Below, piece by piece: positions 32,397-41,900 of a stretch of DNA of 46,755 nt. Source of the DNA: an uncultured Bacteroidales bacterium (GTDB taxonomy: Bacteria; Bacteroidota; Bacteroidia; Bacteroidales; P3); the NCBI GenBank assembly GCA_905233895.1, contig CAJOFL010000018.1, forward strand, positions 1-46,755. The letters are read 5' to 3'. How positions within the stretch are numbered: the first letter of the stretch is position 1; each line of letters opens with the position of its first letter. The notes under the pieces are model-generated. The model made no database searches and was not told the DNA's origin. It saw only the letters and a list, made by a program, of their open reading frames with translations. A program made the position numbers and the translations under genes.

Positions 32397-34700
32397 ATGA
32401 GTGAACTGCTTGACCAACTGAACGAACCGCAACGCGAGGCGGCGGAATGCATCGACGGGCCGGTGATGATTATCGCCGGTGCCGGAAGCGGCAAGACGCG
32501 TACGCTGACCTACCGCATAGCCCATCTCATGGAGCTGGGAGTCGACCCTTTCCGTATCCTGGCACTGACCTTCACCAACAAGGCGGCCGGCGAGATGAAG
32601 GAGCGCATCATCCAGCTTGTGGGCGACGAGGGGCGCAACCTCTGGATGGGCACGTTCCACTCGGTGTTCGCCCGTGTGTTGCGTGCAGAAGCCACCAAGC
32701 TGGGCTACACCTCCAGTTTCACCATCTACGACACCGACGACTCGAAGTCGGCCATCAAGCAAATTGTCAAGCAGCTGAACCTCGATCCCAAGACCTATAA
32801 GCCCAACTTCGTCCAGAGCCGCATCTCGATGGCCAAAAGCAACCTCATATCGCCCTCGGACTATCAGAATAACCCCGAAATTTATCAGACCGATATTGAC
32901 TCGAAGCGGCCGGCCATAGGGCAGATTTACCAGATGTACGACCAGCGGCTGCGCAACTCGAACGCGATGGATTTCGACGACCTGTTGTTCAACATGAATG
33001 TGCTGTTGCGCGATTTCCCCGAGGTGCTGCTCAAGTACCAGCAGCGGTTCCAGTATATCATGGTCGACGAGTACCAGGACACCAACTTCGCACAGTACCT
33101 GATAGTGAAGAAACTGGCCGCGCGACACCAGAACATCTGTGTGGTGGGCGACGACGCACAGAGCATCTATGCCTTCCGCGGTGCCAACATCCAGAATATC
33201 TTCAACTTCAAGCGTGACTACCCGACGATGCACCTCTTTAAGTTGGAGCAGAACTACCGTTCGACCAAAACCATCGTCGGTGCCGCCAACAGCATCATTT
33301 CCAAGAACCGTGACCAGATTCAGAAGGAGCTTTGGAGCGACAATGCCGAAGGGCGCCGTATCCGTCTGATGCGCTGTGTGGACGAGCGCGACGAGGGTAC
33401 CCATGTGGCCGACGCCATACAGAACTACCGGCTGGGCGAGGATGCCGACTACCGCGACTTTGCGGTGCTCTACCGACAGAACTCCCTCTCGCGCGCCGTC
33501 GAGGACGCCCTCCGCAAGATGAATATCCCCTACCGCATCTATCAGGGCCTCTCGTTCTACAGTCGCCGCGAGGTGAAGGATGTGCTCTCCTACCTACGCA
33601 TCGTGGTGAACCCCCACGACGACGAGAGTCTGGTGCGCATTATCAACTATCCCGCCCGCGGTATCGGACAGACCACTATGGACAAGATACGCGTGGCCGC
33701 CGCCGACAACGACGTAAGTATCTGGACGGTGCTGGAGAATATCGCCGACTTCGGGCTGGGGTTGAGTAGCGGCACGGTGCAGAAAATCACCGAGTTCGTA
33801 TTCCTAATCAAGCGGTTCAACGTGCAGGTGCCCACGGTTGATGCGTTCACACTGGCCAAGCAGATTGCCTATGGCAGTGGCGTTATCAACGCCCTGCGCG
33901 AGGACGACGACCCCGAAAGCGCTGAACGGCTGGAGAATATCGACGAACTGCTAGGCGGTGTACAGGAGTTCTGCGAGGAGGAAGACATTGAGACTTCAAG
34001 TCTTCAAGACAGCGCTACCACGGAATCCACTCGAAGTTTCCGGACCCTCGACGAGTACCTGCAGCAGGTGCTCCTTTACACCAGCGAGGACAAGGACAAA
34101 GACAAGGATGCCGACAAGGTGAGCCTGATGACCATACATGCCGCCAAAGGTCTGGAATTTCCCTACGTGTTCGTGGTGGGCATGGAGGAGCAGCTGTTCC
34201 CGTCGTTTATGGCCTCAAGCCGTGCCGAACTGGAGGAGGAACGGCGCCTGTTCTATGTAGCAGTGACACGAGCCGAGCGGCAGGTGACGCTCAGCTATGC
34301 CCAAACACGTTTCAACAACGGTCAACGGAGCGACGGGGAGGTGAGCCGTTTTGTGGAGGAGATTGACCGCGAGTTTATCGAGGTGCCAGCCGCTTCGCGC
34401 AAGCCAGCCGCCACCCTTCCGCGGGCTTTCTTCAGCGCCGGTCAGGCGCCCCAACCTTCAGCGCAGCCCAAGCGCAAACTCGTGCCTGTTGTACATCATG
34501 GGCCGGCTCAGACCAACTCGCCCGCCGAGATGAGCCGCATCATGGTCGGCATGAAGGTGCAGCACGACAAGTTCGGCATCGGCAATGTGCTCTCAATAGA
34601 AGGATCCGGCGACTCGCGCAAGGCTACGGTGTTCTTCGAGGGAGTGGGGCAAAAGCAGCTGATGCTCAAGTTCGCCAAACTGACAATAATAGAGGAGTGA
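32397..34700 (+). CDS. pcrA: ATP-dependent DNA helicase PcrA/UvrD
   Basis: 767 residues, superfamily 1A. Unwinds DNA 3' to 5' in excision repair, mismatch repair and clearing of blocked forks. Motifs in order: Q-motif 'LNEPQREAAE', Walker A 'AGAGSGKTRTL' (~24-34), 'LTFTNKAAGEMKER' (Ia), 'MVDEYQDTN' (II), 'VVGDDAQSIYAFRGA' (III), 'QNYRST' (IV), 'LMTIHAAKGLEF' (V) and 'VAVTRAERQVTLSY' (VI). The C-terminus has the Tudor-like domain of PcrA ('GMKVQHDKFGIGNVLSI'). First gene of a transcript that continues 3 bases later with the CotH gene and then dtd. Confidence 0.93.
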   Translation: MSELLDQLNEPQREAAECIDGPVMIIAGAGSGKTRTLTYRIAHLMELGVDPFRILALTFTNKAAGEMKERIIQLVGDEGRNLWMGTFHSVFARVLRAEATKLGYTSSFTIYDTDDSKSAIKQIVKQLNLDPKTYKPNFVQSRISMAKSNLISPSDYQNNPEIYQTDIDSKRPAIGQIYQMYDQRLRNSNAMDFDDLLFNMNVLLRDFPEVLLKYQQRFQYIMVDEYQDTNFAQYLIVKKLAARHQNICVVGDDAQSIYAFRGANIQNIFNFKRDYPTMHLFKLEQNYRSTKTIVGAANSIISKNRDQIQKELWSDNAEGRRIRLMRCVDERDEGTHVADAIQNYRLGEDADYRDFAVLYRQNSLSRAVEDALRKMNIPYRIYQGLSFYSRREVKDVLSYLRIVVNPHDDESLVRIINYPARGIGQTTMDKIRVAAADNDVSIWTVLENIADFGLGLSSGTVQKITEFVFLIKRFNVQVPTVDAFTLAKQIAYGSGVINALREDDDPESAERLENIDELLGGVQEFCEEEDIETSSLQDSATTESTRSFRTLDEYLQQVLLYTSEDKDKDKDADKVSLMTIHAAKGLEFPYVFVVGMEEQLFPSFMASSRAELEEERRLFYVAVTRAERQVTLSYAQTRFNNGQRSDGEVSRFVEEIDREFIEVPAASRKPAATLPRAFFSAGQAPQPSAQPKRKLVPVVHHGPAQTNSPAEMSRIMVGMKVQHDKFGIGNVLSIEGSGDSRKATVFFEGVGQKQLMLKFAKLTIIEE

Positions 34701-34703
34701 TCG

Positions 34704-36542
34704 ATGCGCCCCTGGGTTCTGCTCATGCTTCTGGTGATTCCCATGCTTGTCGTGGGGCAGGAGGTGCAGTTCTCGCACGAGGGCGGATTCTATGCCGAAC
34801 CCTTCAGCCTGAGCCTGAGTGGGTCAGGAACCAATACCATACGCTATACCCTCAACGGCAGCGAACCCACAGCAATTGCTGAAAAATATACCGAACCGAT
34901 AGCAATGACCGAACGGGCGTTCTCGCATTCGGATATCTTCCGCCTGCAGAACGCGGCGCCGGAGTTTTGGTATGCACCCGACACGGTGGAGCATATCATA
35001 GTAGTACGTGCGGCGCTGTTTGACGACGCCAGGCAGCGGGTGGGGCCGGTGACGACACAGAGTTACATTATCGGAAGCCTGCTGGGCCGCAGTATCGGGC
35101 TGCCGGTGGTGTCGCTCTGTGTGGACTCGGCTGATCTTTTTGACTACGACAGCGGCATTTTTGTTCCAGGACGCCACTACGACCCCGCCGACCCCAACAG
35201 CCACCGGACAGGCAACTACTATATGAGGGGCCGTGAATGGGAGCGGACAGCTCATTTCGCCTACTTCGAGGGCGGGATGCAACGTGTGGGCCAGACGTGC
35301 GGAGTACGCATACATGGCATCAGCCAGCGAAACAAGCCGCAGAAAGCAATGACCCTCTATGCCCGTGAGGAATACGGAAAGAAGAAATTCGAATACCCGT
35401 TCTTCGGGAACCGCCCGTCGAAGAAATACAAGCGGCTGGTGCTGCGGTCGTTCCAGGCCACACGGCCCTATACCTCGGACGGAGTGCACGACTGGCTTTG
35501 CCAACGGCTGGCCGACCCGCTGAAGTGCGACAATCTGGCTTCGCGTCCGGTGTTGCTGTTCCTCAACGGCGAATATTGGGGCATCTATTTCCTCGAAGAG
35601 AAACCCGACGAGCACTATATAGAGCGGCTGTACGGCATCGACGACGAGAACGTCACGGTGGTGGAAAACTGGTATTTGGCGGAGAATGGTGACCAGCAGC
35701 GATGGGATGACTTCCATTCGCGCCTGCTTACCATCGACGCCACCTGTGCAGCCGACTCGGCCTGGCTGGCCGGAGAGGTGGATATCGACGCGTTTATTGA
35801 CTATATGCTGCTGGAACTCTTCATTGCCAATGCCGACTGGCCGGCCAACAACGTGCGCTGCTGGGCTTCGGAGGGCAGGTTGTGGAGATTTGTCTTCTAC
35901 GACGGAGACTACACGCTTAACGACCGTTGGTTCGACCGGTACGCCAACCTGGTGTGCGACGACACGGCGGTGAGCTACCCCACCTCGCCGCATGCCACAC
36001 TCCTGATGCGCCGCTTGCTGGAGAATCCCACGTGGCGGCGACGGTCGGCCGAACGCCTGCAGGTGCTCGCCGGCAGCTATCTCTCCTACGGCCGTTGCAA
36101 AGATCTACTCGAGGAGATAAGCACTCTGCTGGAGCCGGAACTGGCCGCACAGGTGGCACGGTTCAACACCCCCACATCGGAAAAGGAGTGGAGGGATGAC
36201 CTCGAGCTGGCCGATGACTACCTGATGCGCAACGCGTTCCGCATCACGGAAGACTACCTGGCATTCCTCGGCCTCGGTGCAGAGACGCTGACCGTCGACT
36301 CCACACGGCTGAAGGTGATGCCCAACCCCACCGTCGGCGACGCCCTACTCTTGATTCGCAGCGAGTGGGGGCGCGACTGCACGGTGACTATATACAATGC
36401 AGTCGGCGAAGTACAACGTACTTTCGGCCACGTGCTTCACCCCGGAACCAACATCATTCGCCTGCCGCACATGGCGCCGGGAGCGTACTACATCAAAGTG
36501 GACGGATTCCCGAGGGGAGTGCGGTGGGTGACAGTCAAATAG
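34704..36542 (+). CDS. Secreted CotH-kinase-family protein with T9SS type A sorting domain
   Basis: 612 residues. Signal peptide (to GQ, residue 19); a chitobiase-like beta domain (residues 20-120, 'FYAEPFSLSLSGSGTNTIRY', 'TLNGSEPT'); a CotH kinase domain (~130-480) with 'RIHGISQRNKPQKAM' (residue around 205), 'LNGEYWGIYFLEEKPDEHYI', 'DIDAFIDYMLLELFIANADW' and 'FVFYDGDYTLNDRW', the expected catalytic/metal region; and a T9SS type A C-terminal domain from ~535 ('LKVMPNPTVGDALLLI', 'VTIYNAVGEV', 'GTNIIRLPHMAPGAYYIKV'). CotH of Bacillus is an atypical protein kinase; here it should act on or outside the cell surface. Target unknown. Translation is linked to pcrA by a 3-base gap. Confidence 0.88.
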   Translation: MRPWVLLMLLVIPMLVVGQEVQFSHEGGFYAEPFSLSLSGSGTNTIRYTLNGSEPTAIAEKYTEPIAMTERAFSHSDIFRLQNAAPEFWYAPDTVEHIIVVRAALFDDARQRVGPVTTQSYIIGSLLGRSIGLPVVSLCVDSADLFDYDSGIFVPGRHYDPADPNSHRTGNYYMRGREWERTAHFAYFEGGMQRVGQTCGVRIHGISQRNKPQKAMTLYAREEYGKKKFEYPFFGNRPSKKYKRLVLRSFQATRPYTSDGVHDWLCQRLADPLKCDNLASRPVLLFLNGEYWGIYFLEEKPDEHYIERLYGIDDENVTVVENWYLAENGDQQRWDDFHSRLLTIDATCAADSAWLAGEVDIDAFIDYMLLELFIANADWPANNVRCWASEGRLWRFVFYDGDYTLNDRWFDRYANLVCDDTAVSYPTSPHATLLMRRLLENPTWRRRSAERLQVLAGSYLSYGRCKDLLEEISTLLEPELAAQVARFNTPTSEKEWRDDLELADDYLMRNAFRITEDYLAFLGLGAETLTVDSTRLKVMPNPTVGDALLLIRSEWGRDCTVTIYNAVGEVQRTFGHVLHPGTNIIRLPHMAPGAYYIKVDGFPRGVRWVTVK

Positions 36543-36550
36543 AAAATACG

Positions 36551-37012
36551 ATGAGAATAGTAATCCAACGGGTAAAAGAGGCGTCGGTCAGTATCAGCGG
36601 CCGCGAGAAAAGCCGTATCGGTACCGGACTGATGATACTGGTAGGCATCTGCGACGAAGATACCGACGAGGACATCGAGTACCTCTGCCAGAAGGTGGTC
36701 AAACTGCGAATCTTCGACGATGCGCAGGGGGTGATGAACCTGCCGGTGACCGAGGTAGAGGGAAGCGGCCTTCTGGTGGTTAGCCAGTTCACCCTTATGG
36801 CATCGACCCGCAAGGGGAACCGACCGAGTTACATCCACGCCTCGCGGCCCGAAGTGGCGGTGCCGATGTACGAGAAATTCGTCAAGCGGCTGAGCGAAAT
36901 GGCTGGCAAGGAGGTGCAGACAGGCCGTTTCGGTGCCGACATGCAGGTGGCGCTGCTCAATGACGGCCCTGTTACCATAGTCATGGATTCGCATTTGCGC
37001 GACAATTTCTGA
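36551..37012 (+). CDS. dtd: D-aminoacyl-tRNA deacylase
   Basis: 153 residues, standard length. Removes D-amino acids (and Gly from tRNA-Ala) from tRNA. The two active-site motifs are clear: 'LLVVSQFTLMAST' (SQxTL) and 'LLNDGPVTIVMDS' (GPVT; the family usually has NxGPVT). Start at ATG 36551, where the family begins 'MRIVIQRVKEASV'. Eight bases after the CotH gene; last gene of the pcrA transcript. Confidence 0.95.
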   Translation: MRIVIQRVKEASVSISGREKSRIGTGLMILVGICDEDTDEDIEYLCQKVVKLRIFDDAQGVMNLPVTEVEGSGLLVVSQFTLMASTRKGNRPSYIHASRPEVAVPMYEKFVKRLSEMAGKEVQTGRFGADMQVALLNDGPVTIVMDSHLRDNF

Positions 37013-37187
37013 CCCAAAACACGGAGCAGGAACGGTGTTATCACGGACCTGATACGGTGTTGTATAGCGGTTGAGTAAAACCCAGAGATTGGGACAAATC
37101 GCCAGAATTAGTTGTAAAACAGCCTATTAGGGCAAAAATATTCGATTTATTGCATGGGATTGAAAAAAGATGCTAAAAATTTTTTTC
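37013..37187. other. Intergenic stretch between dtd and the tnaA promoter
   Basis: AT-rich, no gene seen. Two imperfect copies of ACGGTGTT lie at about 37033 and 37057. No convincing terminator for dtd was found. Confidence 0.4.
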
Positions 37188-37217
37188 TTGGAGGTATAGA
37201 TTTTTTTTGTATTTTTG
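37188..37217 (+). promoter_or_regulatory. Promoter for the tnaA transcript
   Basis: TTG 37188-37190, 19-base spacer, TATTTTTG 37210-37217. Expected transcript start near 37223, so the mRNA has about 200 nt of leader before tnaA, longer than any other leader in the window. Confidence 0.75.
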
Positions 37218-37226
37218 CAGCGAGTT

Positions 37227-37304
37227 ATGACTGAGTACAATCCACACATGACCATTCATAAACTCTTCTTAAACATCAAGAAGAGAGACGTTTGCTTTTA
37301 TTAA
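37227..37304 (+). CDS. Possible 25-codon leader peptide upstream of tnaA
   Basis: ATG 37227 to TAA 37304 encodes 25 residues (begins MTEYNPHMTIHK, ends KKRDVCFY). It starts within a few bases of the predicted transcript start. It contains a perfect 8-base inverted repeat (CTCTTCTT 37263-37270, AAGAAGAG 37278-37285). The E. coli tna operon is controlled by the 24-residue TnaC that stalls ribosomes with tryptophan; this peptide is similar in length and place but has no Trp, so a TnaC mechanism is not shown. Coding status is uncertain. Confidence 0.35.
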   Translation: MTEYNPHMTIHKLFLNIKKRDVCFY

Positions 37305-37310
37305 TCCCTT

Positions 37311-37355
37311 GCGGACAGGCTGGTTCTTTGTATGATGCGGCAGCCCGACAGCCGC
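37311..37355 (+). promoter_or_regulatory. Possible competing hairpins in the tnaA leader
   Basis: GGCTG 37318-37322 can pair with CAGCC 37341-37345, extended by GCGG 37311-37314 with CCGC 37352-37355. Alternatively GCGGC 37337-37341 can pair with GCCGC 37351-37355. The two folds exclude each other, which is the layout of an attenuator or riboregulator. No T run follows either. Confidence 0.35.
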
Positions 37356-37426
37356 TCTTCCGGCTTGAGAAATCATGTTTGAAATAGTTAAAAATCAAAA
37401 TATTAATCATTAAAAACCAAATTACC

Positions 37427-38803
37427 ATGGAATTACCTTTTGCAGAAGCTTGGAAAATCAAGATGGTTGAACCCATCAAGAAGAGCACCCGCGAGCAGCG
37501 CGAAAAGTGGCTCCTCGAAGCTCACAACAACATTTTCATGCTCAAGAGCGACTATGTCTACATCGACCTCCTGACCGATTCCGGTACCGGCGCCATGAGC
37601 GACCGCCAGTGGAGCGCCATGATGATGGGCGACGAGAGTTACGGCGGCGCCCGCTCGTTCTATCACATGAAGGACACCATCACCGAAATCACCGGCTTTG
37701 AGTATGTTATCCCCACTCATCAGGGCCGCGCAGCCGAGAATGTGCTGTTCTCCTACCTGGTGAAACCCGGCATGATTATCCCCGGCAATGCCCACTTCGA
37801 CACCACCAAGGGCCACATCGAGAGCCGCAAGGCATTCGCCATCGATGTCACCGTTCCCGAGGCATACGACACCCAGCTCGAGGTTCCCTTCAAGGGCAAC
37901 GTCAGCCTGGAGAAGCTTGAAAAGGTCCTTCAGGAGAACAAGGGCAATGTTCCCTTCATGGTTCTCACCGTGACCAACAACACCGTCGGAGGCCAGCCTG
38001 TCTCGATGCAGAACATCCGCGAGACCTGCGAACTCTGCCACAAGTACGGTGTGCCCGTCAATATCGACAGCGCCCGCTTCATCGAGAACGCCTACTTCAT
38101 CAAGACCCGCGAAAAAGGCTACGAGAACAAGACCCTCCGTGAGATTTGCAAGGAGATGTTCTCCTATGCCGACAGCATGACCATGAGCGCCAAGAAGGAC
38201 GGTCTGGTCAATATGGGCGGCTTCATCGCCACCAACAAGAAGGACTGGTACGAAGGTGCCAAACTCTTCTGCATCCCCTTCGAGGGCTTCCTCACCTACG
38301 GCGGTATGAACGGTCGCGACATGGACGCTCTGGCCGTTGGCTTGAAGGAAAACATCGAATTCGAGATGGTCGAGACCCGTATCAAGCAGGTCCACTACCT
38401 CGCCGCCAAACTCGACGAGTATGGTATCCCCTACCAGCGCCCCGCCGGTGGTCACGCCATCTTCGTCGATGCCGACAAGGTTCTCACCAACATCCCGAAG
38501 GAAGAGTTCCCCGCCCAGACCCTCACCTGCGAGCTCTACCTCGAGGCCGGTATCCGCGCCTGCGAGATTGGCTACGTGCTGGCTGACCGTGACCCCGTGA
38601 CCCGCGAGAACCGCTTCGGTGGCAACGACTTCGTGCGCCTCTGCATCCCGCGCCGTGTCTACACCAACAACCACATGGACGTTATAGCCGCTGCCCTGAA
38701 GAACGTCTACGACCGTCGCGACACCATCAAGCGCGGTCTGGAAATCACCTGGGAAGCCGAGTTGATGCGCCACTTCACCTGCCAGTTCAAGCGCCTCGGT
38801 TAA
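37427..38803 (+). CDS. tnaA: Tryptophanase
   Basis: 458 residues. PLP enzyme splitting tryptophan to indole, pyruvate and ammonia. PLP-lysine region 'MTMSAKKDGLVNMGGF' (~265), 'PTHQGRAAENVLFSYL' (phosphate binding), 'DSARFIENAYFI' (cofactor Asp/Arg). The closely related tyrosine phenol-lyase shares the fold, but 'HFDTTKGHIE' and overall wording follow Bacteroides tryptophanase, so TnaA is preferred. Codon use is the most biased in the window, implying high expression. A perfect 16-bp hairpin lies 57 bases after the stop. No Trp permease gene is next to it. Makes the organism a likely indole producer. Confidence 0.93.
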   Translation: MELPFAEAWKIKMVEPIKKSTREQREKWLLEAHNNIFMLKSDYVYIDLLTDSGTGAMSDRQWSAMMMGDESYGGARSFYHMKDTITEITGFEYVIPTHQGRAAENVLFSYLVKPGMIIPGNAHFDTTKGHIESRKAFAIDVTVPEAYDTQLEVPFKGNVSLEKLEKVLQENKGNVPFMVLTVTNNTVGGQPVSMQNIRETCELCHKYGVPVNIDSARFIENAYFIKTREKGYENKTLREICKEMFSYADSMTMSAKKDGLVNMGGFIATNKKDWYEGAKLFCIPFEGFLTYGGMNGRDMDALAVGLKENIEFEMVETRIKQVHYLAAKLDEYGIPYQRPAGGHAIFVDADKVLTNIPKEEFPAQTLTCELYLEAGIRACEIGYVLADRDPVTRENRFGGNDFVRLCIPRRVYTNNHMDVIAAALKNVYDRRDTIKRGLEITWEAELMRHFTCQFKRLG

Positions 38804-38860
38804 GCCGGCAGCTTCCTGAGATTTTAGATTTTGTTGTAAATCTGAAACCTCTGGACAATA

Positions 38861-38907
38861 AAACCGCACTAAACGCGTTAATATATGACATGCGTTTAGT
38901 GCGGTTT
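38861..38907. terminator. Perfect 16-bp hairpin after tnaA that covers the next start codon
   Basis: AAACCGCACTAAACGC (38861-38876) is exactly complementary to 38892-38907, with a 15-base AT-rich loop; TTTATAATAAT follows. It fits a strong terminator for tnaA, but the right arm also holds the start region of the giant surface-protein gene (ATG 38890-38892), so it may also control that gene's translation. Confidence 0.8.
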
Positions 38908-41900
38908 ATAATAATGGCGATACTGCTGGTGTCTCCATTCATCGCAGAGACCCAGACAAGCTGTGACACCTTATCGGTGCCGATGGCCGAGGATTTCGAT
39001 TCCTGCGGAACCGGAGTCGATGTGCTTCCTCCCTGCTGGTACGCCACCCGCAACTACGATTCCGGCCTGCCGCCGCATGTTGACGACGCACAGCATAGCA
39101 GTGGAACTGCATCGCTGGTGCTCTATCCAGGTACTTTCGCAGGCAGCCATTACAGCATGGTAATACTTCCGCCATTGGCGGTGGAAAGCCTAGATGGGCT
39201 GCGGTTGCGCTTCCGCCTCATGGCAGCATCCACTGCTGCCCGCATCGAGGTTGGCTTTTGTGCCGATACACTTCGCCAAACTCGCGCATTCACGCCCATC
39301 GACACACTGCATACCGACCAGGCAATGCGCTGGCAGGATATTGAAATCGACCTCAGTCGTTACCTCGGAGAGGGGCGACGTATTGCATTCCGGATGCAGC
39401 GGTCGTTGCAGCCCGACGGTGCCGCATGCTGGGTCGACGACCTACGGGTAGAGACGTGCGGTATCAGTACGCTCCGAGCCGAACATATCGGAAGTACCAG
39501 TGTGACTCTTGTATTCGACACCTATGGACAAGGTATAGTACAGGTCTCTTATGCTGACACAACGATTATCAATGCCATATCGCCACTGACCATCAACGGC
39601 TTGCAGCCACAGACTGCCTATACGTTCACCATCGGATGTACCGATGGCCTGCAGCATGAGATTTCCGTCACCACCATGGAAGGTGCCGGCCTCGTGCCCG
39701 CCTACTATGTACCATTCGCCGACGGCTTGCCTGCAGGATGGCGGTTCCCAGCCGGTGGTGCCCCGTCGGTGAGTGGAGGACGCCTCCGTTTGACGCCTAC
39801 TGGTGGTGACAGCTGTGTCGCTGTGCTTCCGCTTCAGGAAGCTGCCCCTATGGACGAGCTCAGTGTCACCATGTTGCTTGCTGGTTCAGGCACCACGGAA
39901 CTTATTGTCGGAGTGATGGATTATGCCGACGAGCCCGAAAGCTTCACTCCAGTCGACACTCTCATTTGCACCGCGACAGAGAGTTTGCGACTGGTCTCAT
40001 TGTCAACATATACGGGCTTCGGCGGATATATTGCCCTCATGGCTAAAGGCAGTGGCACTGTCAGTATTGGTGAATTGCGCGTAGCGCGTTGCCTGCTCGA
40101 CAATCTGCGACTTTACAACTTAACCGAGAGCGAGGCCACTATTGCATGGGATACCCTTACTCTCAGTGCCGGAGTGCAGCTTGAATATGGTTCCGAAGGG
40201 TTTGTTCCCGGACAAGGAACCCTTATCATCCCCGATGCCAATCCGTTTGTTCTTGCCAACCTTGCGCCAGCTACCACCTATGATGTTTACCTATGGCCGA
40301 CATGCGGCGATAGCATCTGCATGCGCGACAAGTTGCAGATGACCACCTTTGCACATAGTGTATTGCCGCCATACTGCATTGATTTCGAGGAAACGTCTAC
40401 CTTACCTCAGGGTTGGGTCGGACAAGGTGCTGCACAAAGTGCCAACAGCTATAGTGGCGACAGAGCTTTGGCCCTTTCATCAGGAGGACGAGCCACTATG
40501 CCGTTGCTGGGTGCTGCGGCCCCTGACACAATACTGCTCGAGTTCTATGCCACCGGTACAGGTACACTCAATGTGGGCACTGCCGCAGATGCCTATTCTC
40601 CATCAACCGTACAGGCGACCCTCAACGCCTCCGGATGGCAGCACCACAGCGTAATGCTCACCTCTGCAAGTGCTCGCTGCATTACCATCGAGGCAACAGG
40701 CACATGGACTATCGATGCCCTAACCCTCCATACCGCAACCGTCACGACGGCATCTATATCCAATGTCGGACAGAACATTGCCACCATCCGTTGGCAGACA
40801 TTAGGCACAGACAGTGTACGTATGGAATACAGCCAAGTTACCGCTGAAGGTACAGACTTTGCCGAAGGAAGCGGAACCTCCTTAGTTGCAGCCGACAGCA
40901 TTACACTTACAAACCTTCTTTCTGGGAGTCATTACACCGTACATCTCTGGCCTACCGGCGATTCTGCGGGTTGTTTCCCAACGGTGTTACATTTCCGTAC
41001 ACTGGCCGACAGCGTTGCATTGCCTTACTGCGAAAACTTAGAAGGCATCACTACGTCGGGCTATCCTGACCTTTGGCGCCGTCGTTCCACCTATGGCGAA
41101 TACCCGATTGTCAGCACCGAACGCAACAATACCGGCAGCCGCTCACTTCATTTCGCCGCCACTGCCACCGAACATACCACAGCCATTCTGCCCGATGTCA
41201 CAGGATGCAACACCCATCAGACACTAGCCTTCTGGACCAATGTTACATCTGGCTCCCAAGGGGCGATGCTTATCGTTGGCCGTATGGCCGACATCGACAA
41301 TGATGCCACCTTTGTCGGCACTGACACGATTTACTTCACAGTTACCGAGCAATGGCGTCACCATGAATTCAATCTCGTGCCCACTATAGGGCATCTTGCC
41401 TTGCGCCTTGTGGGCGGAAGCAGCGAGACACACCTCTTTGTCGACGACCTCTGCCTCGATGCCTGTGCCGCACGTAATGTGCGTCTTGGCAGTGTGCAAC
41501 AGAATACAGCCACACTCACCTGGACGGGCGAAGGTGTAAGCGGAGTGGTAGCCTACATTACCGGTGCCATCACGCGTACAGACACTTTCTACACTTCGCC
41601 GGCTTTGATTGAAGGGCTAAGCGAAAATCAAACCTACCGAATCAGTATCGAGGCATTGTGCGATTGCGGCGGTACCGGTGTTGCCTATTCACCGGGAGGC
41701 ACCACCAATGGCAGCACCTCGGGCAAGCGGGTTTACTTTGTGCTCAATACCCTCCCGTCATCTATCAGCCTGCCTATCTGCAACGCCTTCGAGAGCCTTT
41801 CCACCGGTAGTTATCCTTCTGGATGGCGAAGAAGGGGCACAGTGGCGGTAAGCGATCTCAACTTCTATCGTGGCGGCCATAGCCTGGCCATCGACAGTGG

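Noticed and set aside
37427..38803. Tyrosine phenol-lyase instead of tryptophanase
   Set aside because: Some segments resemble TPL, but the overall wording matches Bacteroides tryptophanase almost throughout; substrate still needs an assay.
37433..38869. Minus-strand open frame of 478 codons opposite tnaA
   Set aside because: Same effect; tryptophanase motifs are unambiguous and the antisense product has no recognisable features.
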